64,000 nt of DNA from G965230065 sp965230065 (GCA_965230065.1 OZ245942.1:7795019-7859018), one strand, 5' to 3'; counted from the first letter of the stretch, positions 54,887 to 64,000 are shown. Notes: a model not told the origin generated them from the sequence alone. Translations and numbers: made by a program.

Positions 54887-55501
54887 TTGGGCATTAGCAC
54901 TTGTGAACGGGCAAAAAGATTATATTTAGCACACCCGTTGCTTACGCAGCAGGTTCTTCTATTTTTTGTAATATGTTGAGCCTGTTTTGTATCTAAACTG
55001 GTGCTTTTCTGAAAAAATCACAGGTATATATATTCTTTTTCCATGATGTCTTACGGTATAGAACGCAGGCAAATTGTCTTTGCCCACGCTCACTTACCGG
55101 TTCATGTCCGGTGTACTGTTTTTACTTCATTTCTTATGTTTATTTGATGAGCACATTGTAATAACTTATCAATTGTTCCCGGAACAAAGTAATTGATGAT
55201 TTTATCATTGCTGCTTCCCTCTTCCGGACAAGTAAGTTTTTCTCCAGGCAAATTGCCTTATCAATCTGTTTTCAGGAAGGTGAATAACACCTCCCCCCTC
55301 CATCCTCTTATAATTTTTCATGAAAAAATCTTTAAAAAAAGCACATCAATAGGTTTTATAAAACTCTGATACTTACCTGTGAAAATTCAGCGTTTTAAAG
55401 CAGTTTATCTTACTTTCAGCAAAAGAATAAGTATTTCGTTCAGCATGATTCGTGTTTTTATGCAAGTGTAAATTTTTTGTTCACACTATAAATTTTTTAA
55501 C
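54887..55501. other. 615-bp intergenic region with palindromes, no gene
   Basis: Long AT-rich leader before the alpha-oxoamine synthase gene. It holds TTGTTCC-c-GGAACAA (55173-55187) flanked by ATCAATT and AATTGAT, an operator-like dyad; ACCGG...CCGGT (55097-55113); and GTGT...ACAC near the end. No convincing open frame. Confidence 0.45.
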
Positions 55502-56824
55502 ATGAACGATATACAATCTCAACCAGTATCGCAACACGAACGTCAGGTAGAAATCGTAAATAATGTAGCACAAGCTTCTGCTGATTTGGGCATCACATTT
55601 CAAACCATACAGGACAAAGAACTGGATGGAAGGATGATTACCATCAACAAGCGCCCTTACATCAATTTTGGTTCTTGCAGTTATCTCGGGCTGGAAACCG
55701 ATGCACGATTAAAGCAAGGGACTATTGATGCCGTATTACGTTACGGTACGCAGTTTGCCTCTTCCAGGGCCTTTCTTTCAGTGGCACTGTACGAAGAAAT
55801 AGAAGACTTACTCTCTCAAATTTTTGAAGCACCCATACTTTTAGGGCCCACCACCACTTTGGCACACCAATCTAATCTTCCCATTTTGATTGGCGACCGG
55901 GATGCTGTCATCCTGGACCAACAGGTGCACGAAAGTGTGCAAACTGCCGTAAAAATGCTGAAACTACGCAACATCCATATTGAAAAGGTGCGCCACAGCC
56001 GGATGGACATGCTGGAAGATAAAATCAAAACCCTGGGCCAAAAGTTCCGCAAAGTATGGTACCTGGCCGATGGCATCTATTCAATGCTGGGAGATTGTGC
56101 CCCCATGCAAGAGCTCACCACTCTATTGAACAAATATGAACATTTCAACCTGTATATTGACGATGCACATGGCATGAGTTGCTTTGGAAAGCATGGCGCA
56201 GGTTATGTAAAAAGCCAGTTATGGCAACACGAAAGAGTATACCTAGTAACTTCTATTGCCAAAAGTTTTTCTGCCTGTGGTGGTGTAATGGTGTATCCCA
56301 ATGAAAAAATCAAACAAAAGGTAAGGCATTGTGGCGGAACCATGCTCTTTTCAGGGCCTATCCAACCGCCCGTTCTTGGCGCTGCCATTGCTTCTGCGAA
56401 AATACATTTGAGTACTGAAATTATGACCCGCCAGGAGGCACTTCAAAGCAGGGTAGATTTTTTCAATAACAAGGCAGCTGAATTATCATTACCACTCATC
56501 GGTAAATCGGAAAGCCCGATCTTCTTCATCGGTATGGGAAAACCGGAAAATGGATACCAAATCGTAAAAAAATTAATGGATAACGGGTATTATGCCAACC
56601 TTTCGGTATTTCCCAGCGTATCCATCAAGCATACAGGGTTACGAATACCAATCACCCTGCATCATACGTATGATGACATAGAGCATCTGCTCAATATAGT
56701 AGCCGAGCAACTTCCAGAAGTGCTTGCACAAACAGGAGGAAGCATAGAAGCAATACACAAAGCCTTTGAGCGTTTGGCTAGTGTACAACGTATAAATACC
56801 ACGCAGGCACCATTGATGTCTTAA
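55502..56824 (+). CDS. Alpha-oxoamine synthase (BioF/KBL/serine-palmitoyltransferase-like)
   Basis: 440 residues, PLP fold type I. DDAHGMSCFGKHG (PLP-binding) and the Schiff-base lysine in VTSIAKSFSACGG are present. The family condenses an amino acid with an acyl-CoA. Its N-terminus and length differ from biotin-pathway BioF. In Cytophagales a candidate role is cysteate or serine acyl condensation for sulfonolipids or sphingolipids, but no partner gene is adjacent, so this is inference. A terminator follows. Confidence 0.82.
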   Translation: MNDIQSQPVSQHERQVEIVNNVAQASADLGITFQTIQDKELDGRMITINKRPYINFGSCSYLGLETDARLKQGTIDAVLRYGTQFASSRAFLSVALYEEIEDLLSQIFEAPILLGPTTTLAHQSNLPILIGDRDAVILDQQVHESVQTAVKMLKLRNIHIEKVRHSRMDMLEDKIKTLGQKFRKVWYLADGIYSMLGDCAPMQELTTLLNKYEHFNLYIDDAHGMSCFGKHGAGYVKSQLWQHERVYLVTSIAKSFSACGGVMVYPNEKIKQKVRHCGGTMLFSGPIQPPVLGAAIASAKIHLSTEIMTRQEALQSRVDFFNNKAAELSLPLIGKSESPIFFIGMGKPENGYQIVKKLMDNGYYANLSVFPSVSIKHTGLRIPITLHHTYDDIEHLLNIVAEQLPEVLAQTGGSIEAIHKAFERLASVQRINTTQAPLMS

Positions 56825-56854
56825 AAAGAACTGAGAAACTGGTATTTGTAAACT

Positions 56855-56886
56855 TGCCGGATTTATCAATTATCCGGCATTTTTTT
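56855..56886 (+). terminator. Rho-independent terminator
   Basis: TGCCGGAT (56855-56862) and ATCCGGCA (56872-56879) pair perfectly, loop of nine, followed by seven T. It lies 31 bp after the alpha-oxoamine synthase stop. Confidence 0.92.
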
Positions 56887-57028
56887 GTTTGTTATTTAAT
56901 AAATTACGTATAAAACATTAGGTGTAAAACTGGTATAAAATTTATACATTCTTTACATTATATATGATTTTTTGAATTAAATAGCCGGTATATCTACTTT
57001 TTCCGGAAATTATAAGTTAAGATAAAAT

Positions 57029-58738
57029 ATGAAGCATTTTACCAAATGGTGGAAATGGATATCCCATTTGGGCACACAACATGCCAAAAGCTTCAGCGAA
57101 ACAAAATCGGTTATTCTTACTAATAAGGTTTCCATCTTTGTGGCTTTGCTGGGGTCTGTGATTGCCCTGCAATATTATTTTGCAGGTTTAAATTTAGTGG
57201 TACAGATACAACTCGTAAGTATCCTGTTTTTTCTACTTCCATTACCCCTCAACCATTTTGGAAGGAATTTCCTGGCCAAAGCCACCCTGATTTTAAGCAC
57301 TAATATCAGTTTATTTTTTACATCGAGCATACTCGGCTACAGCAGTGGTGAGCATTATGCCTATTTTGCGCTTGTAATGGCCCCTTTTCTTTTTTTTGAA
57401 AGAGAAAAGAAAATTATCGTGTGGTTTTTTGCTGCCTTGCCCATTGTGGGGCTGATTGTATTAGAACTCACCCACTACTCCCTCTTTTCAGCTTCAGGTA
57501 TTACAGAAGAAATACAAAGGCAAGATTATGTTTTATCGGTTACTGCCACGGTGCTAATCATCATTATTACGGTTAATTATTTTAAAAACCTATCCCAAAA
57601 ACATATTCAAAACATTGTAGAAGACGCACAGGAAGAGTTAAAAGCTATATTTGATAACTCTTACGATGCTATCTTTGTGGTTGACCCTGCCACCAAAAAA
57701 ATTATAGATTGCAACCAGCGGGCCATTGGTTTTTTTAAAGTAAGTAGTAAAAATGCCTTATTAGAAAAAAATATTTTTCTATTGCAAAAAACACCCCTAA
57801 GCGATGCCGCCCTTCAGGCCATTTATCAGGAACTGGAACGGCACAAACGATACATCGCCGAAAAGGAATATGAAACTTTTCACGGAGAGCAGTTTTGGGG
57901 CAACCTGGCCATTACTGCCGTTCAACTGGAAGATAAAAATTTCTTACTTGCCCGTATTACCGATGTTTCCAATATTAAAAAAGCAGAAGCAGAAACGAAA
58001 AAAGCCCTGGAAGAGCTCAGGCAGCGCAATCATGAGCTTGACAGTTTTGTGTACAGCACCTCTCACGACCTTCGGGCACCCATTGCTTCTATGCTGGGCC
58101 TGGTAGATATTGCCAAACAGGAGAAAAACCTGGAAATTATTTATCAATACCTAAACCTGGTTGAAGAAAGCTCAGAGCGGCTCGACAAAGTCATTCAAAC
58201 CATTTTGGATTATTCAAAATCGGTGAATGCTTCCCTGAGTTTTTCTACCATTGATTTCCAGCAAACAATTGATGCCTGTATTGATGACCTGCGGTATATG
58301 CCCAATGCCAAGCGATTGCAATTTCAGGTGGATGTGGAGCAGCCTATCCAGTTTATCAGCGATGCCTTCCGGGTAACCACTATTCTGAAAAACCTCGTAT
58401 CCAATGCCATTAAATACCAGAACATGATGGTAGACGGAAGTTACTCCAGGTTCAGTATCCAAGTAAACAAAAAGGAGGCGGTCATCAGCGTACAAGACAA
58501 TGGGATTGGCATCAGGGAAGATCAAATGGACAAAATCTTTGAGATGTTTTACCGGGGAACCCAAAAAGGTTCGGGTTCAGGATTGGGCCTATACATTACA
58601 AAACTCAACGTTGAAAAACTGCAAGGTACCATAGAGATAGAAAGTGAGTATGGAGAAGGTACTCAATTTGTCATTTGCCTGCCCAACCATCTTGTTTATG
58701 AAAGTGTTCCCAAAATAAAAACACCCGCTAAATCATAA
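57029..58738 (+). CDS. Membrane sensor histidine kinase with PAS domain
   Basis: 569 residues. Five to six N-terminal membrane helices (about 33-190), a PAS-like domain (about 205-320; ELKAIFDNSYDAIFVVDPATKKIIDCN), then HisKA with the phosphorylated His in VYSTSHDLRAPI, and the ATPase domain with N-box NLVSNAIKYQ, G1 VQDNGIGI and G2 GSGSGLGLYI. No response regulator is adjacent, so the partner is unknown. It senses an unknown membrane signal. Confidence 0.93.
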   Translation: MKHFTKWWKWISHLGTQHAKSFSETKSVILTNKVSIFVALLGSVIALQYYFAGLNLVVQIQLVSILFFLLPLPLNHFGRNFLAKATLILSTNISLFFTSSILGYSSGEHYAYFALVMAPFLFFEREKKIIVWFFAALPIVGLIVLELTHYSLFSASGITEEIQRQDYVLSVTATVLIIIITVNYFKNLSQKHIQNIVEDAQEELKAIFDNSYDAIFVVDPATKKIIDCNQRAIGFFKVSSKNALLEKNIFLLQKTPLSDAALQAIYQELERHKRYIAEKEYETFHGEQFWGNLAITAVQLEDKNFLLARITDVSNIKKAEAETKKALEELRQRNHELDSFVYSTSHDLRAPIASMLGLVDIAKQEKNLEIIYQYLNLVEESSERLDKVIQTILDYSKSVNASLSFSTIDFQQTIDACIDDLRYMPNAKRLQFQVDVEQPIQFISDAFRVTTILKNLVSNAIKYQNMMVDGSYSRFSIQVNKKEAVISVQDNGIGIREDQMDKIFEMFYRGTQKGSGSGLGLYITKLNVEKLQGTIEIESEYGEGTQFVICLPNHLVYESVPKIKTPAKS

Positions 58739-58776
58739 TTTTTCTATAACTTCGCTACTGTAAAGCAACAGAAGTT

Positions 58777-60159
58777 ATGGAATTGCACATAGAATATGGC
58801 ACAGGCACGCTTGCCGTTGATGTATCTTACCCGGTAACCGCGAAGAGCATGAAGGCATCCCCCACCCCACTTGACCCACTGCCTGCTATTCATCATGCAT
58901 TGGCCCACCCTATTCAGTCGCCCTCGTTGGCAACAATGGCCGCAGAAAAACTTAAAAAGAACCCCCACTCACAAGCCGTGATTGTAGTGTCAGACAATAC
59001 ACGCCCGGTGCCTTACCGTGGCCCTAATGGCATTATGGCGCCAATTATCAACACATTATTACAGGCTGGTTTCCGTGAAAACCAAATCACCGTACTCATT
59101 GGTGCAGGCTCGCACCGCAACATGGCCCCTCCTGAAATTGAGCAAATGCTGGGGCTGAAAGCTTCCGGGCTGGTTAATATTCATGTAGAGAACCACGAGT
59201 ATGAAAATGATGAGCAACTGGTCTATTTAGGTAAAACCCGCCGGGGCTCAACCGTCAAAATCAACAAGCGCTACATGGAAGCCGACCTCAAAATTGTAAC
59301 AGGACTGGTAGAAAGCCACTTTATGGCCGGAGCCTCGGGAGGACGAAAAGGCATTTGCCCGGGCATTGTGGGCAAAGAAACCCTGGAAGTTTTTCATGGT
59401 GCCAAAATGCTCAGCTCAACCGAGGCTGCCGACCTGATTATTGAAGGTAATCCCCTGAGCGAAGAATCACTGGAAGTAGCCAAAATGGCAGGATATGATT
59501 TTTTGGTAAATACCACCATTGATGCCGCAAAGCAATTGACGGGGGTTTTTGCCGGGAACCTGGAAGCTGCCCATCGGGAAGCTGTAAAAAAAATCAGGGA
59601 GTATGTAGTGGTAGAGCTGGAAAAAAGATATGACATTGTGCTGATTCCGGCGGGGTTTGTAGGCGTTAACCATTACCAGGCAGGCAAAGCGGCTGTGGAA
59701 GCCGCCCGGGCCGTAAAACCCGGTGGCATCATCATCATCGTAGCCAAACATACAGACCCCGACGCCATAGGCGGTAAAGGCTACAAAGAAGCCCTCCACT
59801 TGTTACACACCCACGGCAAAGACAAGTTCATGGAGATGATTTCTACCCCCGATTGGAAAATGGTACAGGAACAATGGCAGGTGCAAATGTGGTGCAAAGT
59901 ACTGGATGTGATTGGTGATGACAAAAATCTTATTTACTGTGCCCTGGAAATCCCCAGAGCGGATTATGAAAACTTGCCGGGTATTCCGGCCATTACCCTT
60001 CTGACGGAACAAGAACTTGGCTTATCCGACACAGAGGAAATAATGAAAACAATGATTCAGCGAAGCATACAACACGCTTACCAAAAAGCAGGCAACCCCG
60101 AAGCCGAAATGCTGCTACTGCAAGATGGCCCCTATGGCATTCCTGAAGTAAATTCATGA
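58777..60159 (+). CDS. LarA family nickel-dependent racemase-like protein
   Basis: 460 residues. The conserved SDNTRPVPYR and SHFMAGASGGRKGICPG segments are present, the second with the lysine that carries the pincer cofactor. Members racemise lactate or other 2-hydroxy acids. larB, larC and larE, which make the Ni-pincer cofactor, are not in the window; the substrate is unknown. It is a single gene. Confidence 0.9.
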   Translation: MELHIEYGTGTLAVDVSYPVTAKSMKASPTPLDPLPAIHHALAHPIQSPSLATMAAEKLKKNPHSQAVIVVSDNTRPVPYRGPNGIMAPIINTLLQAGFRENQITVLIGAGSHRNMAPPEIEQMLGLKASGLVNIHVENHEYENDEQLVYLGKTRRGSTVKINKRYMEADLKIVTGLVESHFMAGASGGRKGICPGIVGKETLEVFHGAKMLSSTEAADLIIEGNPLSEESLEVAKMAGYDFLVNTTIDAAKQLTGVFAGNLEAAHREAVKKIREYVVVELEKRYDIVLIPAGFVGVNHYQAGKAAVEAARAVKPGGIIIIVAKHTDPDAIGGKGYKEALHLLHTHGKDKFMEMISTPDWKMVQEQWQVQMWCKVLDVIGDDKNLIYCALEIPRADYENLPGIPAITLLTEQELGLSDTEEIMKTMIQRSIQHAYQKAGNPEAEMLLLQDGPYGIPEVNS

Positions 60160-60310
60160 CCCGCTACAAAAATTTTCCGGGCCTTTTTTGAACAAACCTA
60201 TGGAAATAGCCCATTAAGAAGCTAAAATTATACTAAGAAAGTAAAGTGGGTTTGAACAAATAGGGTAAACTTTTAGTTTTACCTTGAAAAATAATTTCAG
60301 TCCATAAAAC

Positions 60311-60973
60311 GTGAACCAAACCTTTACACTTCGACAAATTCATCATCATAAAAAAAGTTTCTCTATCGGGCTTGTTTGGTTATTCCACCTTTCGGCTATT
60401 ATCGGAATCACGATCGGGTATACTGATTGGTTTATTACAAAAACATCCCTCAACCTTCTCCTGGCTTTCGGGCTACTGGCCTGGAATTATCCTTTAAACT
60501 CCCCAAAAAAAGGCTTACTAACGGCTTTGTTCTTCGTTGCAGGAATGCTCGTGGAATGGATAGGCGTGCAGTATGGTTTTCTGTTCGGAACGTATCATTA
60601 TGGGCAAAACTTAGGTCCTAAATTAGATGGCGTTCCCTGGCTCATTGGCATCAACTGGGCCATGCTGGTGCTGATAACAGGCGCTATATCCAATTATCTT
60701 TTCCGTCATATTTTCTGGAAGGCTGTATGTGGAAGTGCCCTCATGGTGTTCCTTGATTTTTTTATGGAGTTTTCAGCCCCGGTTTTTGATTTTTGGGTTT
60801 GGGAAGCTGATGCAGCCCCTTTCAGGAATTATGTAGCCTGGTTCTTTATCGCAGCCGTTCTGCATACCATTTATCAACTATTTAAGGTAAAGGGGGATAT
60901 GCGTTTTTCAGCACATTTATACATGGCGCAGTTGGTATTTTTCGCCTATTTTTATGTTATCAATCACTTCTGA
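60311..60973 (+). CDS. CruF-like carotenoid biosynthesis protein (DUF422)
   Basis: 220 residues from GTG at 60311, with about seven membrane helices. The Asp and Glu of the family are seen in LVEWIGVQYGFLFGTYHYG and FLDFFMEFSAPVFDFWVW. CruF adds water at the 1',2' end of linear carotenoids. It converges on the CrtA-like gene with a 14-bp overlap of ends. Together they suggest an acyclic hydroxylated, ketolated pigment. Confidence 0.88.
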   Translation: MNQTFTLRQIHHHKKSFSIGLVWLFHLSAIIGITIGYTDWFITKTSLNLLLAFGLLAWNYPLNSPKKGLLTALFFVAGMLVEWIGVQYGFLFGTYHYGQNLGPKLDGVPWLIGINWAMLVLITGAISNYLFRHIFWKAVCGSALMVFLDFFMEFSAPVFDFWVWEADAAPFRNYVAWFFIAAVLHTIYQLFKVKGDMRFSAHLYMAQLVFFAYFYVINHF

Positions 60974-61694
60974 CCGTTTTGTCTTCTATAGATAGCTCAG
61001 GCAGGAGTGGCATGCCATCCCAGGTTCCTACAGATAAATAAGGCTGAAACCTGGCAAAAAGCTCTTCCTTGTACCAATCAAATGTGCGCGTTTTTTGGAT
61101 GGCCTCCTGGTGTTCTTCGCTTTGGTAAGCAAAGGCTTTCAGTGCTACTTCATTTTGCCATAAGCTGAAGGTCGCCATCTGTACAACAGGTACTTCCCCA
61201 ATGCCTTTGGCATATATTAGCCCGGGGTTGCTCTTCAGCGGTTTTTGCGATTTGGGTACATATTTCCAGAAACGCCACAGCTTACCCCATTTGATAGCAG
61301 CCCGGGTAATTACTGCAATACAATCATTTGTGCGATCCAGTTTATTACTCGGCTGAAAGGGTATACTGCCTGACCACCTTCCCTTTACCGCTATATTTTT
61401 CAAATAAACCGTACATGCTTCTGTTGCGTGAACATGATATTTATGCATAAGGGTAGATTGGGCAAAAAAGCGTTTAGCGTCTTCTTCTCTTTCCCAAACC
61501 TGCAGCAGGCTGTAAACTGACCAGTCGGGCCAGGGGTTGAAGCCATTGCCTTTTCCACTGCCCATTAATTTGTAAAAAGACTGTCCGCTAACTTGCTGTA
61601 AGTCTTTATGTGCAAACTGCATCATCGTGAATGCCCAAATCTTATCGGAATAGTTTGAAAAGCGAAAGAAAGTAATGGTAGTAATTTGACCCAT
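60960..61694 (-). CDS. Spheroidene monooxygenase-like protein (CrtA-like)
   Basis: 244 residues from ATG at 61694. An upstream in-frame reading to 61730 is longer by 12 residues. The pattern SGQSFYKLMGSGKGNGFNPWPDW and VQMATFSLWQNEVALKAFAYQ is typical of CrtA-type C-2 ketolases. Its 3' end overlaps cruF by 14 bp on the other strand. Confidence 0.8.
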   Translation of the reverse strand: MGQITTITFFRFSNYSDKIWAFTMMQFAHKDLQQVSGQSFYKLMGSGKGNGFNPWPDWSVYSLLQVWEREEDAKRFFAQSTLMHKYHVHATEACTVYLKNIAVKGRWSGSIPFQPSNKLDRTNDCIAVITRAAIKWGKLWRFWKYVPKSQKPLKSNPGLIYAKGIGEVPVVQMATFSLWQNEVALKAFAYQSEEHQEAIQKTRTFDWYKEELFARFQPYLSVGTWDGMPLLPELSIEDKTVRSD

Positions 61695-61753
61695 GCTGTA
61701 ATAGCCCTTTTTACAACTTATCAAAGGCATAACCTTTTATCGGGCAAGATGTT

Positions 61754-62374
61754 TTATTTTGTACTGCCTATGTGTACGCCTGCATATTGCTTGTTTGCCA
61801 AATACTTTTTTAAGGCAAACTCGTTGGAACTAAAAGCCAGTTCTTGCCAGGGGATGTCTTTTTCAGCAAACAGCTCTATTTCCAGGGTTTCTATACCACA
61901 GGCATATGCTAAAGAATGCATTTTGCCCAGGAAAAATAAATATACCTGTTCTACATGCAGTAAATTATAAATGCTATGTAAGCGCACCAACTCTACCTCA
62001 ACATTAGCTTCTTCCCGGGTTTCCCGTAATGCCCCTGCTTCTACAGTTTCACCATTCTCGAGATAACCCGCAGGCAGGTTCCACAGCCCATATTGAGGCT
62101 CAATGGCACGCCTGCATAGCAATATTTTGTTTTCAAACACCGGTATGCACCCCACTACCATTTTGGGATTTTGGTAGTGGATAGTTCCACAAAGAGGACA
62201 ATAGTATCTGGCCCGGGTATCGCCCTCCGGCGTCCTGAAAAGTAGGTTGTCGTTACCGCAATGGCTACAGAAATTCAAGTGTTTTTCAGTTTTTTCTGGC
62301 TCAATAAAGTAAAAAAATTGAATGCAATAATATTTCCTTCCTAGAATTTTGCACTTAAGCTGAAGTAAAATCAT
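61754..62374 (-). CDS. Nudix hydrolase with N-terminal zinc ribbon
   Basis: 206 residues, or fewer if it starts later: the first 25 residues look non-coding-like. Zinc ribbon CSHCG...CPLCG, then the Nudix box GYLENGETVEAGALRETREE with AN in place of the usual xG. It matches NADH pyrophosphatase-like or generic nucleotide diphosphate hydrolases. The start at 62374 is uncertain. Confidence 0.85.
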   Translation of the reverse strand: MILLQLKCKILGRKYYCIQFFYFIEPEKTEKHLNFCSHCGNDNLLFRTPEGDTRARYYCPLCGTIHYQNPKMVVGCIPVFENKILLCRRAIEPQYGLWNLPAGYLENGETVEAGALRETREEANVEVELVRLHSIYNLLHVEQVYLFFLGKMHSLAYACGIETLEIELFAEKDIPWQELAFSSNEFALKKYLANKQYAGVHIGSTK

Positions 62375-62649
62375 GATATTCAGGTGGTAATTTAAAGAAG
62401 AAAATAAAGGATAAAGTTTTTCTTGAAAAAAATTATCTCAAAACGCAATTTTATTCACTTAGTTAAGTTATTAAAGTGTAGGGGTGTTTCCATCCTCGTA
62501 TGCCCTTTTCATCTATTTTTACTTTCTTTATGTAATAAGTTTGATTATTACAATGTATTTATTCTTTTTGTGAGAATAACTAATCATTTAGGTACGACAT
62601 ACGTAGTAACAGTATAAACCTATCTGCCATAATCGTAAACACTTAAATC

Positions 62650-63930
62650 ATGAATAAAAGATTCGTTGTTATTGCACTCGTCATCGTGGCTGTGCTTGCA
62701 AGTGCCTATTTTTTTCTGGGCGAGCAGGGTACACAAGAGGAAATTATTGATGTAACCACGGAAGTAACCCGGGGTGATTTACAAATTGAAGTTACAACTA
62801 CCGGAGAGCTACAGGCCAAAAACTCTGTTCAAATTATGGGACCTGACGGCCTGCGGCAAGCCAGAATATGGCAGGTAAAACTTGAAGAAATTGTACCGGA
62901 AGGAACGGTCGTAAAAAAAGGAGATTTTGTAGCTTCATTAGATCGCTCTGAAATTGGTGAAAGAATAACCAACGAAGAATTAGATGTGGAGGAAAGTCAA
63001 TCTGAGTACCTTCAAATTAAATTAGATACTGCCATTGACCTGAGGGCGGCGCGTGACAAAGTAGTGAACCAACGCTTTGAAGTAGATGCCAAAAAGCTGG
63101 TAGTAGAGCAATCTCAATTTGAACCTCCTGCTACCATCAAACAAGCTGAATTAGATTTGGAAAAAGCCAGGCGTGCGCTTGACCAGGCCGAAAATGAATA
63201 TAAATTACTCAAACAGAAAGCAGAATCGCGCATGCAGGAAGCCACCATTGAGCTAAGGGATGACCAGCGACGTTTGAAATTTTTTCAGGATTTGATGAAA
63301 GAGTTTACCATTCATGCGCCCGAAAACGGTATGGTGATTTATGCCAGGGATGACGGCCGTAAGCGTGGTAAAGGGGCTACCATTCCTACCTGGGCACCAC
63401 TGGTTGCTACATTACCTGATTTGAGCAAGATGATTTCCCGTACCTATGTAAATGAGGTAGACATCAGCCGCATACAAAAAGGACAAAAAGTTAATTTAGG
63501 GTTGGATGCCTTTCCTGAAAAAAAACTGACAGGGCAAGTGATTGCGATTGCTAATGTAGGTGAGCAAAGACCTAACTCTGATGCCAAGGTGTTTGAGGTA
63601 GATGTACTGATCAATGAAAGTGATACCACCTTACGCCCTGCTATGACTACCAGTAATGCGGTTATTACCAACTTTTTTGAAGATGAATTGCTTGTGCCCT
63701 TAGAAGCATTGCATAGCCTGGGCGATACACTGACCTATGTTTTCAAAACTGCAGGATTGGCTACTGTAAGGCAACAAGTAGAGCTGGGTGCCAAAGGAAA
63801 TGACATGGCAGTTGTGTACCAGGGATTAGAAGAAGGTAATGAAGTGTTACTTTCTATTCCAAACAAACCTGATAGCAAAAAATTAGTCCTCCTGGAGGAA
63901 ACTACCGAACCGCTGGCCAAAACACAATGA
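62650..63930 (+). CDS. HlyD/RND-type periplasmic adaptor (membrane fusion) protein
   Basis: 426 residues. N-terminal membrane helix (VVIALVIVAVLASAYFF), a lipoyl-like domain, a coiled-coil hairpin (about 110-215) and a beta-barrel part (TYVNEVDISRIQKGQKVNLGLDAF). The gene's stop overlaps the following permease start by 4 bp (ATGA), which marks a MacAB-type tripartite efflux operon. The substrate is unknown. Confidence 0.92.
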   Translation: MNKRFVVIALVIVAVLASAYFFLGEQGTQEEIIDVTTEVTRGDLQIEVTTTGELQAKNSVQIMGPDGLRQARIWQVKLEEIVPEGTVVKKGDFVASLDRSEIGERITNEELDVEESQSEYLQIKLDTAIDLRAARDKVVNQRFEVDAKKLVVEQSQFEPPATIKQAELDLEKARRALDQAENEYKLLKQKAESRMQEATIELRDDQRRLKFFQDLMKEFTIHAPENGMVIYARDDGRKRGKGATIPTWAPLVATLPDLSKMISRTYVNEVDISRIQKGQKVNLGLDAFPEKKLTGQVIAIANVGEQRPNSDAKVFEVDVLINESDTTLRPAMTTSNAVITNFFEDELLVPLEALHSLGDTLTYVFKTAGLATVRQQVELGAKGNDMAVVYQGLEEGNEVLLSIPNKPDSKKLVLLEETTEPLAKTQ

Positions 63931-64000
63931 AGCAACATTTTTTAGCAAATTTCTCTGTCGCCTTTGAAGCTGTTACCGCCAACAAATTACGCTCTGTACT
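63927..64000 (+). CDS. ABC transporter permease, 5' end (FtsX/MacB-like)
   Basis: ATG at 63927 overlaps the adaptor stop (ATGA). The first residues MKQHFLANFSVAFEAVTANK resemble the N-terminus of FtsX/MacB-type permeases (LRSVL continues). The gene runs off the window, so the identity rests on this start and on context. Confidence 0.75.
   Translation, partial: MKQHFLANFSVAFEAVTANKLRSV

Noticed and set aside
62423..62617. A 64-residue frame in the spacer before the adaptor gene
   Set aside because: No conserved features and AT-rich composition.

Overview
The window comes from a bacterium of the phylum Bacteroidota, most likely order Cytophagales. The signs are a 16S gene with the anti-Shine-Dalgarno end, promoters of the TAnnTTTG type, several lineage-typical families (DUF4837, DUF4292, DUF5606, DUF4249, a TonB-linked receptor, a CruF-type carotenoid protein), weak ribosome binding sites and moderate GC. 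Most of it is ordinary chromosome. One stretch, about 43.9-51.5 kb, is a graveyard of mobile elements.

Layout. 1-2.3 kb: the 5' half of an rRNA operon on the minus strand (16S, tRNA-Ile, start of tRNA-Ala) with two candidate tandem promoters. 2.3-19.2 kb: mainly minus-strand housekeeping genes: DUF4837 lipoprotein, LysM lytic transglycosylase, tatA-gatA, an EnvC-like factor with DUF4292 and TPR proteins, sugar nucleotidyltransferase, flippase, enoyl-CoA hydratase, engB, SprT-like protein, and murQ with an N-acetylglucosamine kinase (cell-wall sugar recycling). 19.7-20.2 kb: a small toxin-antitoxin pair.

20.3-24.9 kb: a compact plus-strand cluster of a radical SAM/SPASM protein, a fatty-acid-hydroxylase-type membrane protein, a ketoacyl-synthase III fused to a C-terminal domain resembling haem-oxygenase-like iron oxidases, and a 301-residue protein of unknown family. 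Gene overlap and spacing suggest one pathway, probably for an unusual lipid. This is the best candidate in the window for an undescribed system.

25-43 kb: aroA, YtxH protein, D-threonine-aldolase-type enzyme, aminotransferase, methyltransferase, Tat-exported SGNH hydrolase, Gfo/Idh/MocA oxidoreductase, a TonB-like protein, fumC, SPOR-like protein, recJ, photolyase, serine hydrolase, alginate-lyase-like protein and a Uma2 protein. Two small genes under 60 codons (25060-25206 and 31709-31879) and a possible third (30203-30337) lie here.

43.9-51.5 kb: two IS91-type transposase pseudogenes, a tyrosine-recombinase pseudogene joined to the second, a 204-bp MITE-like insertion with terminal inverted repeats and target duplication, a group II intron 5' fragment abutting a truncated integrase, a zinc-ribbon fragment, and two copies of a ~145-bp regulatory-looking sequence. 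Intact cargo includes a SUMF1-like protein with DUF4180 and a DUF1593 protein.

51.6-64 kb: TonB-dependent receptor with DUF4249 lipoprotein, an alpha-oxoamine synthase, a hybrid sensor kinase, a LarA-family protein, a carotenoid pair (CruF-like and CrtA-like), a Nudix hydrolase, and the start of an efflux operon (membrane fusion protein plus ABC permease running off the end).
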